Source: Actinomycetota bacterium
GTDB lineage: Bacteria > Desulfobacterota > Deferrimicrobia > Deferrimicrobiales > Deferrimicrobiaceae
DNA length: 7,436 bases
Direction: 5' to 3'
Assembly: GCA_016844415.1 (NCBI GenBank)
Contig: JAENIX010000034.1
Span: 1 to 7,436 of the forward strand
Part shown: piece after piece, positions 1 to 7,436 of the stretch
How positions within the stretch are numbered: the first letter of the stretch is position 1
How the letters are laid out: every line of letters begins with the position of its first letter
Notes under the pieces: model-generated
The model's input: the letters and a program-made list of their open reading frames with translations, nothing else
Told to the model about the DNA's origin: nothing
Database searches by the model: none
Program-made: the position numbers and the translations under genes

Positions 1-746
1 ATCCAACGCTCGAGCATCTCCTTGGCGGTCCTGACCGCTTCCGGGAGCGGCTCTCCCAGGGCCATCCTGGCGGTCAGCGCGGCAGCGAGGGCGCAGCCGG
101 TTCCGTGCGCGTCCACGTGCGTCGTCTTTCCTCCCGGAGCGAGAAGCGTGACGAGGCGATCCTCGAAAACGATGTCCACACCGCGCTTTCCCTTCCAGGG
201 GAAGTGCCCGCCCTTGAGCACGACGGCGGCTCCGGTGGCCAGGGATAGGTCTCTCGCGGCAAGGATGGCCTCGCCGAAGGAAGCGATTTTCCGGCCCAGT
301 ATTTTTTCGGCTTCCGGAAGATTGGGGGTGATGACGCTCGCCCGGAGAAGCAGCTTCCGGTACGCCGGGAGGGCGCCCCGGTCGAGAAGCGGTTTTCCGG
401 AGGAGGCGCGCAGGACGGGGTCGAGGACTACGGGCAGCCGCGGGTTCCTCTCAAGGAAAGAGAGGATCGCGTCCGCCGCCGGCCGCGTCCCCACCATCCC
501 GATTTTCACCGCGGCGATGCGGAAGCTTTTGACGGCGCATGCAAGCGACAGGTCGATGGCGTTCCGGGGGAGGGGGATGACGCGTGAAACTGAGGCGGTC
601 GATTGCACGGCGAGCGCCGAGGGGACGGCGGCGGCGTACCCGCCGGCGGCGTGGACCGCCCTGGCGTCCATTAAAACGCCGGCGCCCCCCGTGGGATCGT
701 ATCCCCCGAAGGCCAGGATCACCGGAGGGATTTTTCTTCTTCCCAT
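1..746 (-). CDS. thiD: Hydroxymethylpyrimidine / phosphomethylpyrimidine kinase, 3' end cut by window edge
   Basis: ThiD phosphorylates 4-amino-5-hydroxymethyl-2-methylpyrimidine (HMP) and then HMP-phosphate, giving the HMP-PP that ThiE uses. It is a cytosolic ribokinase-fold enzyme. 248 residues are visible. Near the N-terminus is GGYDPTGGAG (residues 14-23), the family's substrate-binding glycine motif. VLDPV lies at 108-112, the ITPNLPEAE segment at 139-147 and LKGGH at 177-181. The C-terminal anion-hole/catalytic motif DAHGTGC is at 212-218, with Cys218. The last visible residues (AVRTAKEMLERW) look like the normal C-terminal helix, and E. coli ThiD has about 266 residues, so little is missing. 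The ATG at 746 overlaps thiE by 28 bp. A GTG at 722 would give a GTGA overlap with the thiE stop but leaves almost no residues before the first beta strand, so I prefer the ATG. Neither start has a clearly better ribosome binding site. Co-expression with thiE is inferred. Confidence 0.93.
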   Translation of the reverse strand, partial: MGRRKIPPVILAFGGYDPTGGAGVLMDARAVHAAGGYAAAVPSALAVQSTASVSRVIPLPRNAIDLSLACAVKSFRIAAVKIGMVGTRPAADAILSFLERNPRLPVVLDPVLRASSGKPLLDRGALPAYRKLLLRASVITPNLPEAEKILGRKIASFGEAILAARDLSLATGAAVVLKGGHFPWKGKRGVDIVFEDRLVTLLAPGGKTTHVDAHGTGCALAAALTARMALGEPLPEAVRTAKEMLERW

Positions 747-1408
747 ATCCTCAGGAACTCCACGGTGCGTTCACGGATCCCCGGACCGGCGAACAGGTCC
801 GATATGACGGCGAAGGCGGAAGCGCCCGCCCGGATCGCTTCCCGCACGTTTCCCCTGGTGATGCCGGAAATCGCGACGGTGGGGATGGAGACCGCCGCCG
901 CGACATCCGCGACGAGCCCGGGCCCGCGCGCCATGAGGGCGTCAGCCTTGCTCGTAGTGCGGAAGACGGCGCCCACGCCGACATAGTCGGCCCCTTGCGC
1001 CTCGGCTTGCGTAGCCTCGCGGACATCGTGGGTGGATGCTCCCAGGAGAAAACCTTCCGGTGCGATCCGCCGGGCGGCAGGCAGAGGAAGGTCGTCCTGT
1101 CCGAGGTGGCAGCCGTCCGCTCCCGATAGCAGGGCGACATCGAGGCGGTCGTTGACGATAAGGAGGGCGCCCGCCCCGCGGCAGGCATGTGCCAGCCGCC
1201 TTGCCCGCGAGAGCAGAAGCCGCGGGCTGGCCGGCTTGTCCCGGTACTGGACCAGGCGGCATCCGCCGTCCAGCGCTTCGGCGAGCGCGCGGTCGAGACC
1301 GCCTTCAGGATCGCCGTTGTCGGCGGCCGCCACGGAAGGGTCGAGGATGGCGTACAGGCCAAAGATGCGCCCGGCCGACCCGCCCGCCTTGCCCGCATTT
1401 CTCACCAT
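719..1408 (-). CDS. thiE: Thiamine-phosphate synthase
   Basis: ThiE condenses HMP-PP with 4-methyl-5-(2-phosphoethyl)thiazole to form thiamine phosphate. It is a cytosolic TIM barrel. The 229 residues are close to family length. Visible motifs are QYRDK at 54-58 (pyrophosphate contact), VNDR at 85-88, the Mg-binding stretch HLGQDDLP at 101-108, GAST at 123-126, the loop VGAVFRTTSKADA at 145-157 (usually GPVF.T.TK), and ISGIT at 180-184, followed by the phosphate-binding GA.AFAVISDLF region. The first 14 or so residues (MVRNAGKAGGSAGR) precede the conserved GLYAILDP strand. No other ATG, GTG or TTG is available downstream before that strand, apart from the GTG at codon 2. The start codon and first five codons lie inside the arm of the inverted repeat at 1390-1568, so the N-terminal extension appears to come from the repeat. 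Function is well supported; the exact start is less certain. Confidence 0.93.
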   Translation of the reverse strand: MVRNAGKAGGSAGRIFGLYAILDPSVAAADNGDPEGGLDRALAEALDGGCRLVQYRDKPASPRLLLSRARRLAHACRGAGALLIVNDRLDVALLSGADGCHLGQDDLPLPAARRIAPEGFLLGASTHDVREATQAEAQGADYVGVGAVFRTTSKADALMARGPGLVADVAAAVSIPTVAISGITRGNVREAIRAGASAFAVISDLFAGPGIRERTVEFLRIWEEEKSLR

Positions 1409-1568
1409 GCTTCTGCTGCTGCGGCGGATACGGGCATGTCTACTGCGTTGCGCTCGGTCGGGCTCCTCGCCGTAGTGTCAACTACGGCTCCGGGGCCCTC
1501 GGTCGCGCGCCTTGTATCCATGCCCGTCTCCACCGCCTCGCGACGAACCATGGTGAGAAATGCGGGCA
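1390..1568. repeat. Imperfect inverted-repeat element (MITE-like or dispersed palindromic repeat)
   Basis: The 20-bp arm TGCCCGCATTTCTCACCATG at 1390-1409 recurs as a perfect reverse complement at 1549-1568. A second matched pair, ACGGGCATG at 1430-1438 and CATGCCCGT at 1519-1527, lies inside. A third, GCCGTAGT at 1469-1476 and ACTACGGC at 1481-1488 around the loop GTCA, sits at the centre. The inner two pairs share the centre 1478.5; the outer pair is offset by half a base because one internal segment is 1 nt longer. The segments between pairs do not complement each other, so a folded RNA or DNA strand would be a long hairpin with two internal loops. TCGGTCG occurs as a direct repeat in both halves (from 1454 and 1498). 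No coding sense is apparent. One tip is 9 bp from the ntrC stop; the other covers the thiE start. No clear target-site duplication is visible. Whether it is mobile is unknown. Confidence 0.8.
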
Positions 1569-1577
1569 TGCCAAGGC

Positions 1578-3025
<1,448 letters not shown>

Positions 3026-3029
<4 letters not shown>

Positions 3030-4132
3030 CGCGCCGCTTTCTTCCCGGGTTCGACAGGAAGGGATATTCTAACCGTCGTTCCGGCTCCCCGCACCGATTT
3101 TATTTCCAGCTTGCCGCCGTTGCGGGTGATGGCCTGGCGCGCCATCACCAGCCCCAGGCCCGTCCCCGTGGGCTTGGTGGTGTAGAAGGGGAGAAACGCC
3201 TTCCGTGCATCTTCCTCCGACATCCCCGCCCCGTCGTCCGTTATCGCTATTTCCAGGAAGGACAGCTTCCTTCCCCTTCCGCGGCTCACCCGGAAGTTGA
3301 CGTTCATCCGCGCGTCGATGCGGATCGTCCCTTTCCGCTCTATCGCTTCGACCGAGTTCTTCAGGATATTGACGATCGCCCGGAAGATGGTGTCGGAGTG
3401 GCCGGAAACGTCGGGGAGGCTCGGGTCGACGCTCCGCTCGAAGGATATCTCCTTCCCCTTGGCGCGGACCTCCGACTTCAATAGCTCCTCGGCTTCGAGC
3501 AACAGGGGGTGAAGCGGGAACGGCCTGGCGCTCCGCGGGGACTTGCCCATCTCGAGCATCTTCTCGACGAGGCCGTTTATCCGCTCCGCTTCCCGCTGGA
3601 TGAGGCGGACCCCCTCCCTGCGCTCCTCATCCGAGGTTTCCCGCCGCAGTATCCACTGGGCCGCACCCAGGATCCCGCCGAGGGGGTTCCTGATCTCGTG
3701 GGCGATGCCGTAGGCCAGCATCTGCATCTCCTCGGCGCTGAGAGCCGCCAGCTCATCCTGCTCCGCCATCGTGAGGAAATCAGCCGGCTTGATCGACACC
3801 ACCGCGCCCTGCGGCTCACCCTCGGGACCGGAAAGGGGAGAGGCCCCGATGATGGCCGAAAGGGGAGGCAGCTCCGCTCCCCGGCGGGTGAGCCGCAGTT
3901 CGACGTCGAACCCTGTCACCGCGGCGTTCTCCGCTATCGCTTTCCGCGCGATGCGGACGGCCGACGGGCTCCCGCGGAACAGCGTCCGGTAGTGCTTTCC
4001 CTTGAGGATCTGCGCCGACCCCTGGAATATCTCTTCCGCCGCGGGATTCATGTAGGCGAGCTTTCCGTCGCCGTCGAACACGAGGATCCCCGTGTTTACC
4101 GATTCAAGAGCGTTCCGGTAGAGGTCGCTCAA
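3026..4132 (-). CDS. ntrB: NtrB-like PAS sensor histidine kinase
   Basis: The protein has 368 residues and no membrane segment, so it should be a cytosolic kinase/phosphatase for the adjacent NtrC-like regulator. A PAS domain spans about 4-115 (NALESVNTGILVFDGDGK, then YMNPAAEEIF). The H-box is at about 141-158, with His145 in AHEIRNPLGGILGAAQ; the PLGG..GAAQ form is characteristic of NtrB/GlnL. The ATPase domain follows: N-box ILKNSVEAI (Asn259), DDGAGM at 299-304, FYTTK at 316-320 and GTGLGL at 323-328. The reading frame stays open upstream to 4405, but that part lies wholly inside dus and has no domain character. I therefore place the start at the TTG at 4132, which overlaps the dus stop as TTGA. 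No other in-frame start lies close by. The 3' end overlaps ntrC by 4 bp, again as TTGA, suggesting translational coupling. The family senses nitrogen status through PII; no PII gene is in the window. Confidence 0.9.
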
Positions 4133-5085
4133 AAGAAGCGCTCGACCGCGGCGCGCAGGTCGCCGATGGTGGAAACCCTCACCAGCTCTGCGCGGAAGGC
4201 GGCTGCCCCGGTGATTCCTCTGCTGTACCACGCCAGGTGCTTGCGCATTTCGCGGATCCCCGCGTCCCCCTTCCGCCGGTGCATCTCTTCGCCGTGGCGA
4301 AGGATCAGCGCGCGCCGCCCGGAACCGGAGGGAACGCCGGGAGAAGGAAGGTCCGCCGTTCCCGCGGGAACGAGCAGCCGGCTGCGCATCGCCCGGAAGA
4401 CCCACGGGTTGCCGAGGGACGCGCGGCCCACCATTACCGCGTCGCAGCCGGTCTCGGAGATCATCCGGGCGGCGTCCTCCGGAAGGCGGACGTCGCCGTT
4501 GCCGATGATCACGCGGCGGGGGAACTCCCGCTTGAGAACCGCGATGTGGCTCCAGTCGGCGTCGCCTGAGAACATCTGCCCCCGCGTTCGCGGATGGAGG
4601 GTGATCGCTGCCGCGCCGGCTTCGAAGACCGCGCCGGCGACTTCGAGATAGGTCGCGGGCTCCGTCCCGAACCCGGAGCGGATCTTTGCCGTGACTGGTA
4701 TGCCGGCATGGCGCACAGCGGCGGCGACGATTTTTCCTGCCAGCCCGGGGTTGGAAAGGAGCGCCGCGCCGGCGCCACCCCCGGTGACCTTGCGCACCGG
4801 GCAGCCCATGTTGATGTCGACGAAGTCGAAGCCCATGGCTGAGACCGCGGCGGCCGCCTCACCGATCTCGTCCGGGGAAGCGCCGAAAAGCTGCGCCCCG
4901 ACGGGCCGTTCCTCCTCGCGGAACTCGAGGAACCGCCGGGTCCGCTCCGGCTGCATGAGAAGGCCTTTCGCGGATGCCATTTCGGTAAGGACGATATCGG
5001 CGCCGTTTTCCCGGCACAGCAGGCGATACGTTGTATCGGTGACCCCGGCCAGCGGCGCCAGGATCAGTTTTCCCCGGAAGTCCAT
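4129..5085 (-). CDS. dusB: tRNA-dihydrouridine synthase, DusB/NifR3 type
   Basis: An FMN-dependent, NADPH-using enzyme that reduces specific uridines in the tRNA D-loop to dihydrouridine. It has 318 residues from ATG 5085, a normal length. The N-terminal FMN-binding strand LILAPLAGVTD is at 7-17. The catalytic cysteine is Cys95 in DINMGCPVRKVTGGGAGAAL. Further conserved segments are VTAKIRSGF, HPRTRGQMFSGDADW (usual form HGRT.xQ.Y.G.ADW), the FMN-phosphate strand IIGNGDV and VMVGRASLGNPWVF. An in-frame ATG at 5121 would add MFPAGFVRYIKR. I chose 5085 because family members normally begin a few residues before the LILAP strand; neither start has a good Shine-Dalgarno. This gene opens a three-gene unit with ntrB and ntrC. 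The order nifR3-ntrB-ntrC is the classical arrangement in Alphaproteobacteria such as Rhodobacter and Azospirillum, which supports both the family call and an operon. The precise Dus class is inferred. Confidence 0.92.
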   Translation of the reverse strand: MDFRGKLILAPLAGVTDTTYRLLCRENGADIVLTEMASAKGLLMQPERTRRFLEFREEERPVGAQLFGASPDEIGEAAAAVSAMGFDFVDINMGCPVRKVTGGGAGAALLSNPGLAGKIVAAAVRHAGIPVTAKIRSGFGTEPATYLEVAGAVFEAGAAAITLHPRTRGQMFSGDADWSHIAVLKREFPRRVIIGNGDVRLPEDAARMISETGCDAVMVGRASLGNPWVFRAMRSRLLVPAGTADLPSPGVPSGSGRRALILRHGEEMHRRKGDAGIREMRKHLAWYSRGITGAAAFRAELVRVSTIGDLRAAVERFF

Positions 5086-5121
5086 CCGCTTAATATAACG
5101 TACAAATCCGGCCGGGAACAT

Positions 5122-5329
5122 CCCGATAGGTTATTGAGCTGGATCTCAAGGCGCTACGCCGCGGGAACGAATCGGAAGGGCAGCGACGCGGACGCAGGGC
5201 GCAGCGGGGGCTTCCACGGAGCGGCGTATGGAGCGAAGGGATAGATTGCGTCGAAGCGGAATCCGCAGTGAGCGGGCGAAGGTCGCGAACGTAGCTCCGG
5301 GGAAGTCCCCCGCGAGCCCGTAGTCCTGA
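5122..5329. other. Gene-free divergent region, G/A-rich with hairpins, function not recognised
   Basis: No protein-coding call is supported here. The only open frame, 5090-5335 on the minus strand, is arginine/serine/proline-rich with no recognisable domain. The plus strand is strongly purine-biased, with many GCGAA, GCGG and GGAGCG words. Visible structures are a weak hairpin TTGAG/CTCAA at 5134-5149, the near-palindrome GCGGAATCCGC at 5256-5266, and a good stem-loop at 5294-5317. In the last, GCTC pairs with GAGC and CGGGG with CCCCG around AAGTC, with one bulged C. None has a T-run, so none is a standard intrinsic terminator. The region lies between the divergent dus and pyr transcription units and may hold the dus promoter, which I cannot place with confidence. 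A dispersed repeat or a small structured RNA is possible. Confidence 0.5.
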
Positions 5330-5346
5330 CAACATGCGATATGTTG
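5330..5346. promoter_or_regulatory. Perfect 6-5-6 dyad overlapping the pyr -35 box (candidate operator)
   Basis: CAACAT (5330-5335) and ATGTTG (5341-5346) are perfect inverted arms around GCGAT. The right arm ends inside the -35 hexamer. A DNA-binding repressor site is possible; a chance dyad cannot be excluded, and I do not recognise a known operator. Confidence 0.3.
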
Positions 5347-5372
5347 ACGGCGTGTTGATAATGGGGTAAGAT
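5344..5372 (+). promoter_or_regulatory. Sigma-70-like promoter of the pyr operon
   Basis: The -35 box TTGACG (5344-5349, five of six consensus bases) is separated by exactly 17 nt from the -10 box TAAGAT (5367-5372, four of six). Transcription would begin at about 5378-5380, just ahead of the PyrR loop, giving a leader of about 140 nt before pyrR. The position fits the downstream attenuator. Inferred from sequence only. Confidence 0.6.
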
Positions 5373-5380
5373 CCGGATTA

Positions 5381-5413
5381 CCTTTTAAGCTAATCCCGAG
5401 AGGTTAGCAAAGG
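5381..5413 (+). promoter_or_regulatory. PyrR-binding anti-antiterminator RNA loop
   Basis: The 14-nt stretch AATCCCGAGAGGTT (5392-5405) fits every position of the PyrR binding-loop consensus ARUCCNGNGAGGYU known from Bacillus pyr attenuators. It is closed by GCTAA/TTAGC pairing (5389-5393 with 5404-5408). A lower stem CCTTT/AAAGG (5381-5385 with 5409-5413) has a 3-nt bulge on the 5' side. It lies just after the predicted transcription start and upstream of an intrinsic terminator and pyrR itself. In the Bacillus model, UMP- or UTP-bound PyrR stabilises this loop, blocks the antiterminator and lets the terminator form. Confidence 0.87.
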
Positions 5414-5445
5414 ATGGGAATGGGAACACGATGACGAACACGCCG

Positions 5446-5475
5446 CCTCCCCGAATCGCGGGGAGGTTTTTTTTT
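5446..5475 (+). terminator. Intrinsic terminator of the pyr attenuator
   Basis: CCTCCCCG (5446-5453) and CGGGGAGG (5459-5466) form a perfect 8-bp GC-rich stem around AATCG, followed directly by nine T (5467-5475). It stands 45 bp before the pyrR start, after the PyrR loop, as expected for the regulated terminator of a pyr leader. The antiterminator is not clear. GAGG (5400-5403) can pair with CCTC (5446-5449), which would link the binding loop to the terminator's 5' arm, but the pairing is short. Confidence 0.9.
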
Positions 5476-5506
5476 GCCCATAACCACCAGGTCGCGGATT
5501 GAAAAC

Positions 5507-5511
5507 GGAGG
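5507..5511 (+). promoter_or_regulatory. Ribosome binding site of pyrR
   Basis: GGAGG ends 9 nt before the ATG at 5521. It confirms that start and lies downstream of the attenuator terminator, outside the terminator stem. Confidence 0.8.
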
Positions 5512-5520
5512 ATCCTCGCG

Positions 5521-6081
5521 ATGAAAAAGGCCAGCAGAAAACTGATCCTGGACGCCAAAGGGATGGAGCGGGTGCTCTCCCGGCTTACTCACGAGATCCT
5601 TGAGAAGAACAAGGGGGCTGAAGATATGGCCCTCATCGGGATCATGTCGGGGGGCGTTCCGCTGTCGAAGTTCATCCGCGATAAGATCCGGGCCATCGAG
5701 GGGATCGACGTTCCCGCCGGATACGTGGACATCACCCTCTATCGCGACGACCTCTCTCGCGTCGGCTACCAGCCGCGGCTGAAGCGGACCGAGATACCGT
5801 TTTCCCTGGACAAGAAGAAAGTGGTCCTCGTCGACGACGTGCTTTTCACGGGACGGACGATACGAGCGGCGATGGACGCTCTGATCGACTTCGGGAGGCC
5901 GAAGAGCATACAGCTCGCGGTGCTGATAGACCGAGGCCACAGGGAGCTGCCCATCCGCGCGGACTACGTTGGGCGGAACGTACCGACATCCCGAAACGAA
6001 ACAGTCGATGTCATGGTCCAGGGGGAGCGTGAGGAATGGAAGGTCCTCCTCAACCAGAACGCTTCCGGCAAGGGGGAATGA
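5521..6081 (+). CDS. pyrR: PyrR: pyr operon RNA-binding attenuator / uracil phosphoribosyltransferase
   Basis: PyrR senses UMP/UTP and PRPP and binds the pyr leader RNA to promote termination; most members also convert uracil and PRPP to UMP. The 186 residues match the usual length of about 180. The type I phosphoribosyltransferase PRPP loop [21 protein letters not shown] spans about 101-121. [10 protein letters not shown] (39-48) is the PPi-loop region, and [20 protein letters not shown] (about 138-157) is the typical PyrR C-terminal signature. The basic stretch [17 protein letters not shown] is the flexible region seen in other PyrR proteins. The first gene of the operon, it is preceded by its own predicted target RNA (5381-5413) and a terminator, so it should be autoregulated. 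The ATG at 5521 has a good GGAGG. The gene ends just before pyrB. RNA binding in this organism is inferred from the intact binding loop. Confidence 0.95.
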   Translation: MKKASRKLILDAKGMERVLSRLTHEILEKNKGAEDMALIGIMSGGVPLSKFIRDKIRAIEGIDVPAGYVDITLYRDDLSRVGYQPRLKRTEIPFSLDKKKVVLVDDVLFTGRTIRAAMDALIDFGRPKSIQLAVLIDRGHRELPIRADYVGRNVPTSRNETVDVMVQGEREEWKVLLNQNASGKGE

Positions 6082-6086
6082 AACCG

Positions 6087-7019
6087 ATGGAATGGAAACG
6101 CAGACACGTGCTCGGGCTGTCCGACTTCCGCGTCGATGAGATGGAATTCGTCATCGACACCGCTCGCTCCATGGAGGAGATCCTGACACGCGATATCAAG
6201 AAGGTCCCGGCGCTTCGCGGGAAGACAGTGGTCAACCTGTTCTTCGAGGCGAGCACGCGGACCCGCACGTCCTTCGAGATCGCCGGGAAGCGGCTTTCCG
6301 CGGATGTCGTGAACTTCAGCTCGGCGACATCCAGCGTGACAAAAGGCGAGACGCTGCTGGACACGGCGAAAAACATAGAAGCGATGAAGCCAGGGATAGT
6401 CATCATCAGGCATTCCGTATCGGGATCTCCGCACTTCCTGTCAAGATTCGTATCCTGTTCGATCATAAATGCGGGGGACGGAGCGAACGAGCACCCTTCA
6501 CAGGGGTTGCTGGACCTGTACACGATAATTAAGGCAAAAGGTAAGATTAAAGGCCTTAAAATAGCAATAATAGGAGATATATTGCATAGCAGAGTCGTGA
6601 GGTCCGACGTGCATTCGCTGGGGCGCATGGGAGCCAATCTATGGCTATGCGGCCCTGCCACCCTTGCGCCGAAGGAGATGGAGAGGACAGGTGCGAAAGT
6701 CACATACGACATCAAGGAGGCCGTCAAGGACGCCGACGTGGTGATGATGCTTCGGATCCAGCTCGAGCGGCAGAAGACCGCCTATTTCCCGTCCCTGCGG
6801 GAATATTCCAGGATGTACGGATTGAACCGGGCCGTCTTCTCGCTCGCGAAGGAGGACGCGGTGATTCTGCACCCCGGACCCATCAACCGCGGCGTCGAGC
6901 TGTCGGATGACCTGGCCGATTGCGCGCAGTCCAGGATCCTGGACCAGGTGGAGTCGGGAGTCGCCATCCGGATGGCGCTTCTATATCTTCTGGCGGGAGG
7001 ACACGATGCTTCTCATTAA
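6087..7019 (+). CDS. pyrB: Aspartate carbamoyltransferase catalytic subunit
   Basis: PyrB condenses carbamoyl phosphate with aspartate to carbamoyl-aspartate, the committed step of pyrimidine synthesis. The 310 residues are standard. The carbamoyl-phosphate site [13 protein letters not shown] is at 52-64 (STRTR 56-60). TKGET (85-89) supplies the catalytic lysine, Lys86, and HPSQGLLD is at 136-143. The aspartate-domain motif MMLRIQLER is followed by [10 protein letters not shown] near the C-terminus. Open frame continues upstream to ATG 6036, inside pyrR, and ATG 6078 would overlap the pyrR stop as ATGA. I chose 6087 because AAGGGGG (6070-6076) is about 10 nt from it but only 1 nt from 6078, and because MEWKRRH is where homologues begin. 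No pyrI regulatory subunit is visible. A short stretch at about 6517-6605 is unusually AT-rich and uses several ATA codons. Confidence 0.96.
   Translation: MEWKRRHVLGLSDFRVDEMEFVIDTARSMEEILTRDIKKVPALRGKTVVNLFFEASTRTRTSFEIAGKRLSADVVNFSSATSSVTKGETLLDTAKNIEAMKPGIVIIRHSVSGSPHFLSRFVSCSIINAGDGANEHPSQGLLDLYTIIKAKGKIKGLKIAIIGDILHSRVVRSDVHSLGRMGANLWLCGPATLAPKEMERTGAKVTYDIKEAVKDADVVMMLRIQLERQKTAYFPSLREYSRMYGLNRAVFSLAKEDAVILHPGPINRGVELSDDLADCAQSRILDQVESGVAIRMALLYLLAGGHDASH
6996..7000 (+). promoter_or_regulatory. Ribosome binding site of pyrC, inside pyrB
   Basis: GGAGG lies 5 nt before the ATG at 7006 and within the last codons of pyrB. It fixes the pyrC start and makes a 14-bp gene overlap. Confidence 0.75.
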
Positions 7020-7436
7020 AGGAGGTCGAGTGATCGATCCGGCCGGCCGGAAGGACGAAACTGGATGCATCGTTCTCGAGGACGGAAAGGTGAAGGATTA
7101 TATCCCCGGAGACCAGGCGCCCAAGGGATTCCAGGGGCGATCGATAGACGCTTCGGGGAAATGGGTCATCCCGGGGCTGATCGACATGCATGTCCACCTG
7201 AGGGAGCCGGGATTCGAATGGAAGGAAGACATCAGGACGGGTACGAAGGCCGCGGCGGCGGGAGGGTTTACGTCGGTCGCCTGCATGGCCAACACAAGGC
7301 CTGTGAACGACCACACCGAGGTCACCCGTTACATAAAGGAAAAAGGGGAGCGGGAAGGGTACGCGAACGTCTTTCCGGTCGCAGCCGTGACACGGGGGAT
7401 GGAAGGCAAGGAGATGACGGATTTCGCGGAACTCGC
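7006..7436 (+). CDS. pyrC: Dihydroorotase, class I amidohydrolase type, 3' part beyond window
   Basis: PyrC cyclises carbamoyl-aspartate to dihydroorotate, the step after PyrB. About 143 residues are visible, roughly a third of a normal class I enzyme of some 425. The N-terminal small beta domain ([16 protein letters not shown]) leads into the barrel. [19 protein letters not shown] (about 58-76) carries the HxH zinc pair (DMHVHLR) and the substrate-binding arginine. [24 protein letters not shown] follows, the usual signature except for MANT where MPNT is common. The intact HxH argues for a catalytic dihydroorotase and not the metal-less PyrC-like partner found with some aspartate carbamoyltransferases. 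The later metal ligands (Lys, His, His, Asp) are outside the window. The gene overlaps pyrB by 14 bp, indicating co-translation in the pyrR-pyrB-pyrC unit under the leader attenuator. Confidence 0.94.
   Translation, partial: MLLIKGGRVIDPAGRKDETGCIVLEDGKVKDYIPGDQAPKGFQGRSIDASGKWVIPGLIDMHVHLREPGFEWKEDIRTGTKAAAAGGFTSVACMANTRPVNDHTEVTRYIKEKGEREGYANVFPVAAVTRGMEGKEMTDFAEL

Noticed and set aside
22..807. 261-codon plus-strand open frame opposite thiD
   Set aside because: The minus strand encodes ThiD with conserved motifs in the right order; the plus frame is Arg/Ser/Ala-rich noise.
1389..1569. Target-site duplication flanking the inverted repeat
   Set aside because: Flanks share at most a GCC-like triplet, which is expected by chance in such GC-rich DNA.
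1409..1577. TPP riboswitch upstream of thiE
   Set aside because: I looked on the minus strand for the CUGAGA and ACCUGA-type core segments and found none. The sequence is instead accounted for by the inverted repeat.
4133..4405. N-terminal extension of the NtrB-like kinase to an upstream start
   Set aside because: This part lies entirely inside dus in another frame and has Arg/Gly/Pro-rich sequence with no domain. The PAS domain begins right at the dus stop.
3509..4651. 380-codon plus-strand open frame opposite ntrB and dus
   Set aside because: It spans two clearly real minus-strand genes, has no recognisable motif and is explained by GC-rich third positions.
5123..5149. Minus-strand promoter for dus (TTGAGA, 15 nt, TATCGG)
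   Set aside because: The spacing is short and the -10 matches only three of six positions. An alternative TATATT at 5090-5095 has no -35 partner, so no dus promoter is claimed.
5090..5335. 81-codon minus-strand open frame upstream of dus
   Set aside because: Low-complexity Arg/Ser/Pro composition, no domain, and it overlaps the likely dus start region.
5431..5502. 23-residue leader peptide frame (MTNTPPPRIAGRFFF...) across the pyr terminator, resembling the enteric pyrL idea
   Set aside because: No ribosome binding site precedes it, and the three Phe codons are simply the terminator T-run. The PyrR loop already explains the control.

Overview
The window reads as an ordinary stretch of chromosome from a GC-rich Gram-negative bacterium. 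Gene content and protein character (a PyrB of the Geobacter type, an NtrB/NtrC pair, PyrR with an RNA attenuator) suggest the Desulfuromonadia/Geobacter-like part of the former Deltaproteobacteria. That assignment is inference from sequence character alone.

Minus strand, reading right to left. A DusB/NifR3-type tRNA-dihydrouridine synthase (4129-5085) is followed by an NtrB-like cytosolic sensor kinase (3026-4132) and an NtrC-like sigma-54 activator (1578-3029). These three are chained by two TTGA stop/start overlaps. Next comes a 179-bp imperfect inverted repeat (1390-1568), which fills the gap after ntrC; its far arm contains the start codon of thiE (719-1408). thiE overlaps thiD, which runs off the left edge. 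ThiD makes HMP-pyrophosphate and ThiE joins it to the thiazole phosphate to give thiamine phosphate, so the pair forms the coupling step of vitamin B1 synthesis.

A divergent, gene-free region of about 435 bp (5086-5520) separates the two transcription directions. Its left half is G/A-rich DNA with hairpins that I cannot assign. Its right half is a compact control region for the pyrimidine genes: a sigma-70-like promoter, a near-exact PyrR binding loop and a strong intrinsic terminator.

Plus strand. pyrR (5521-6081), pyrB (6087-7019) and pyrC (7006 to beyond the right edge) form a tightly packed pyrimidine operon. When UMP/UTP are plentiful, PyrR should stabilise the binding loop so that the terminator forms and transcription stops before pyrR. 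When they are scarce, pyrB (aspartate carbamoyltransferase) and pyrC (dihydroorotase) should be expressed.

I see no novel multi-gene system here. The most worthwhile items are the inverted-repeat element that supplies the thiE start, the PyrR attenuator with a dyad over its promoter, and the unexplained structured DNA between the divergent operons.
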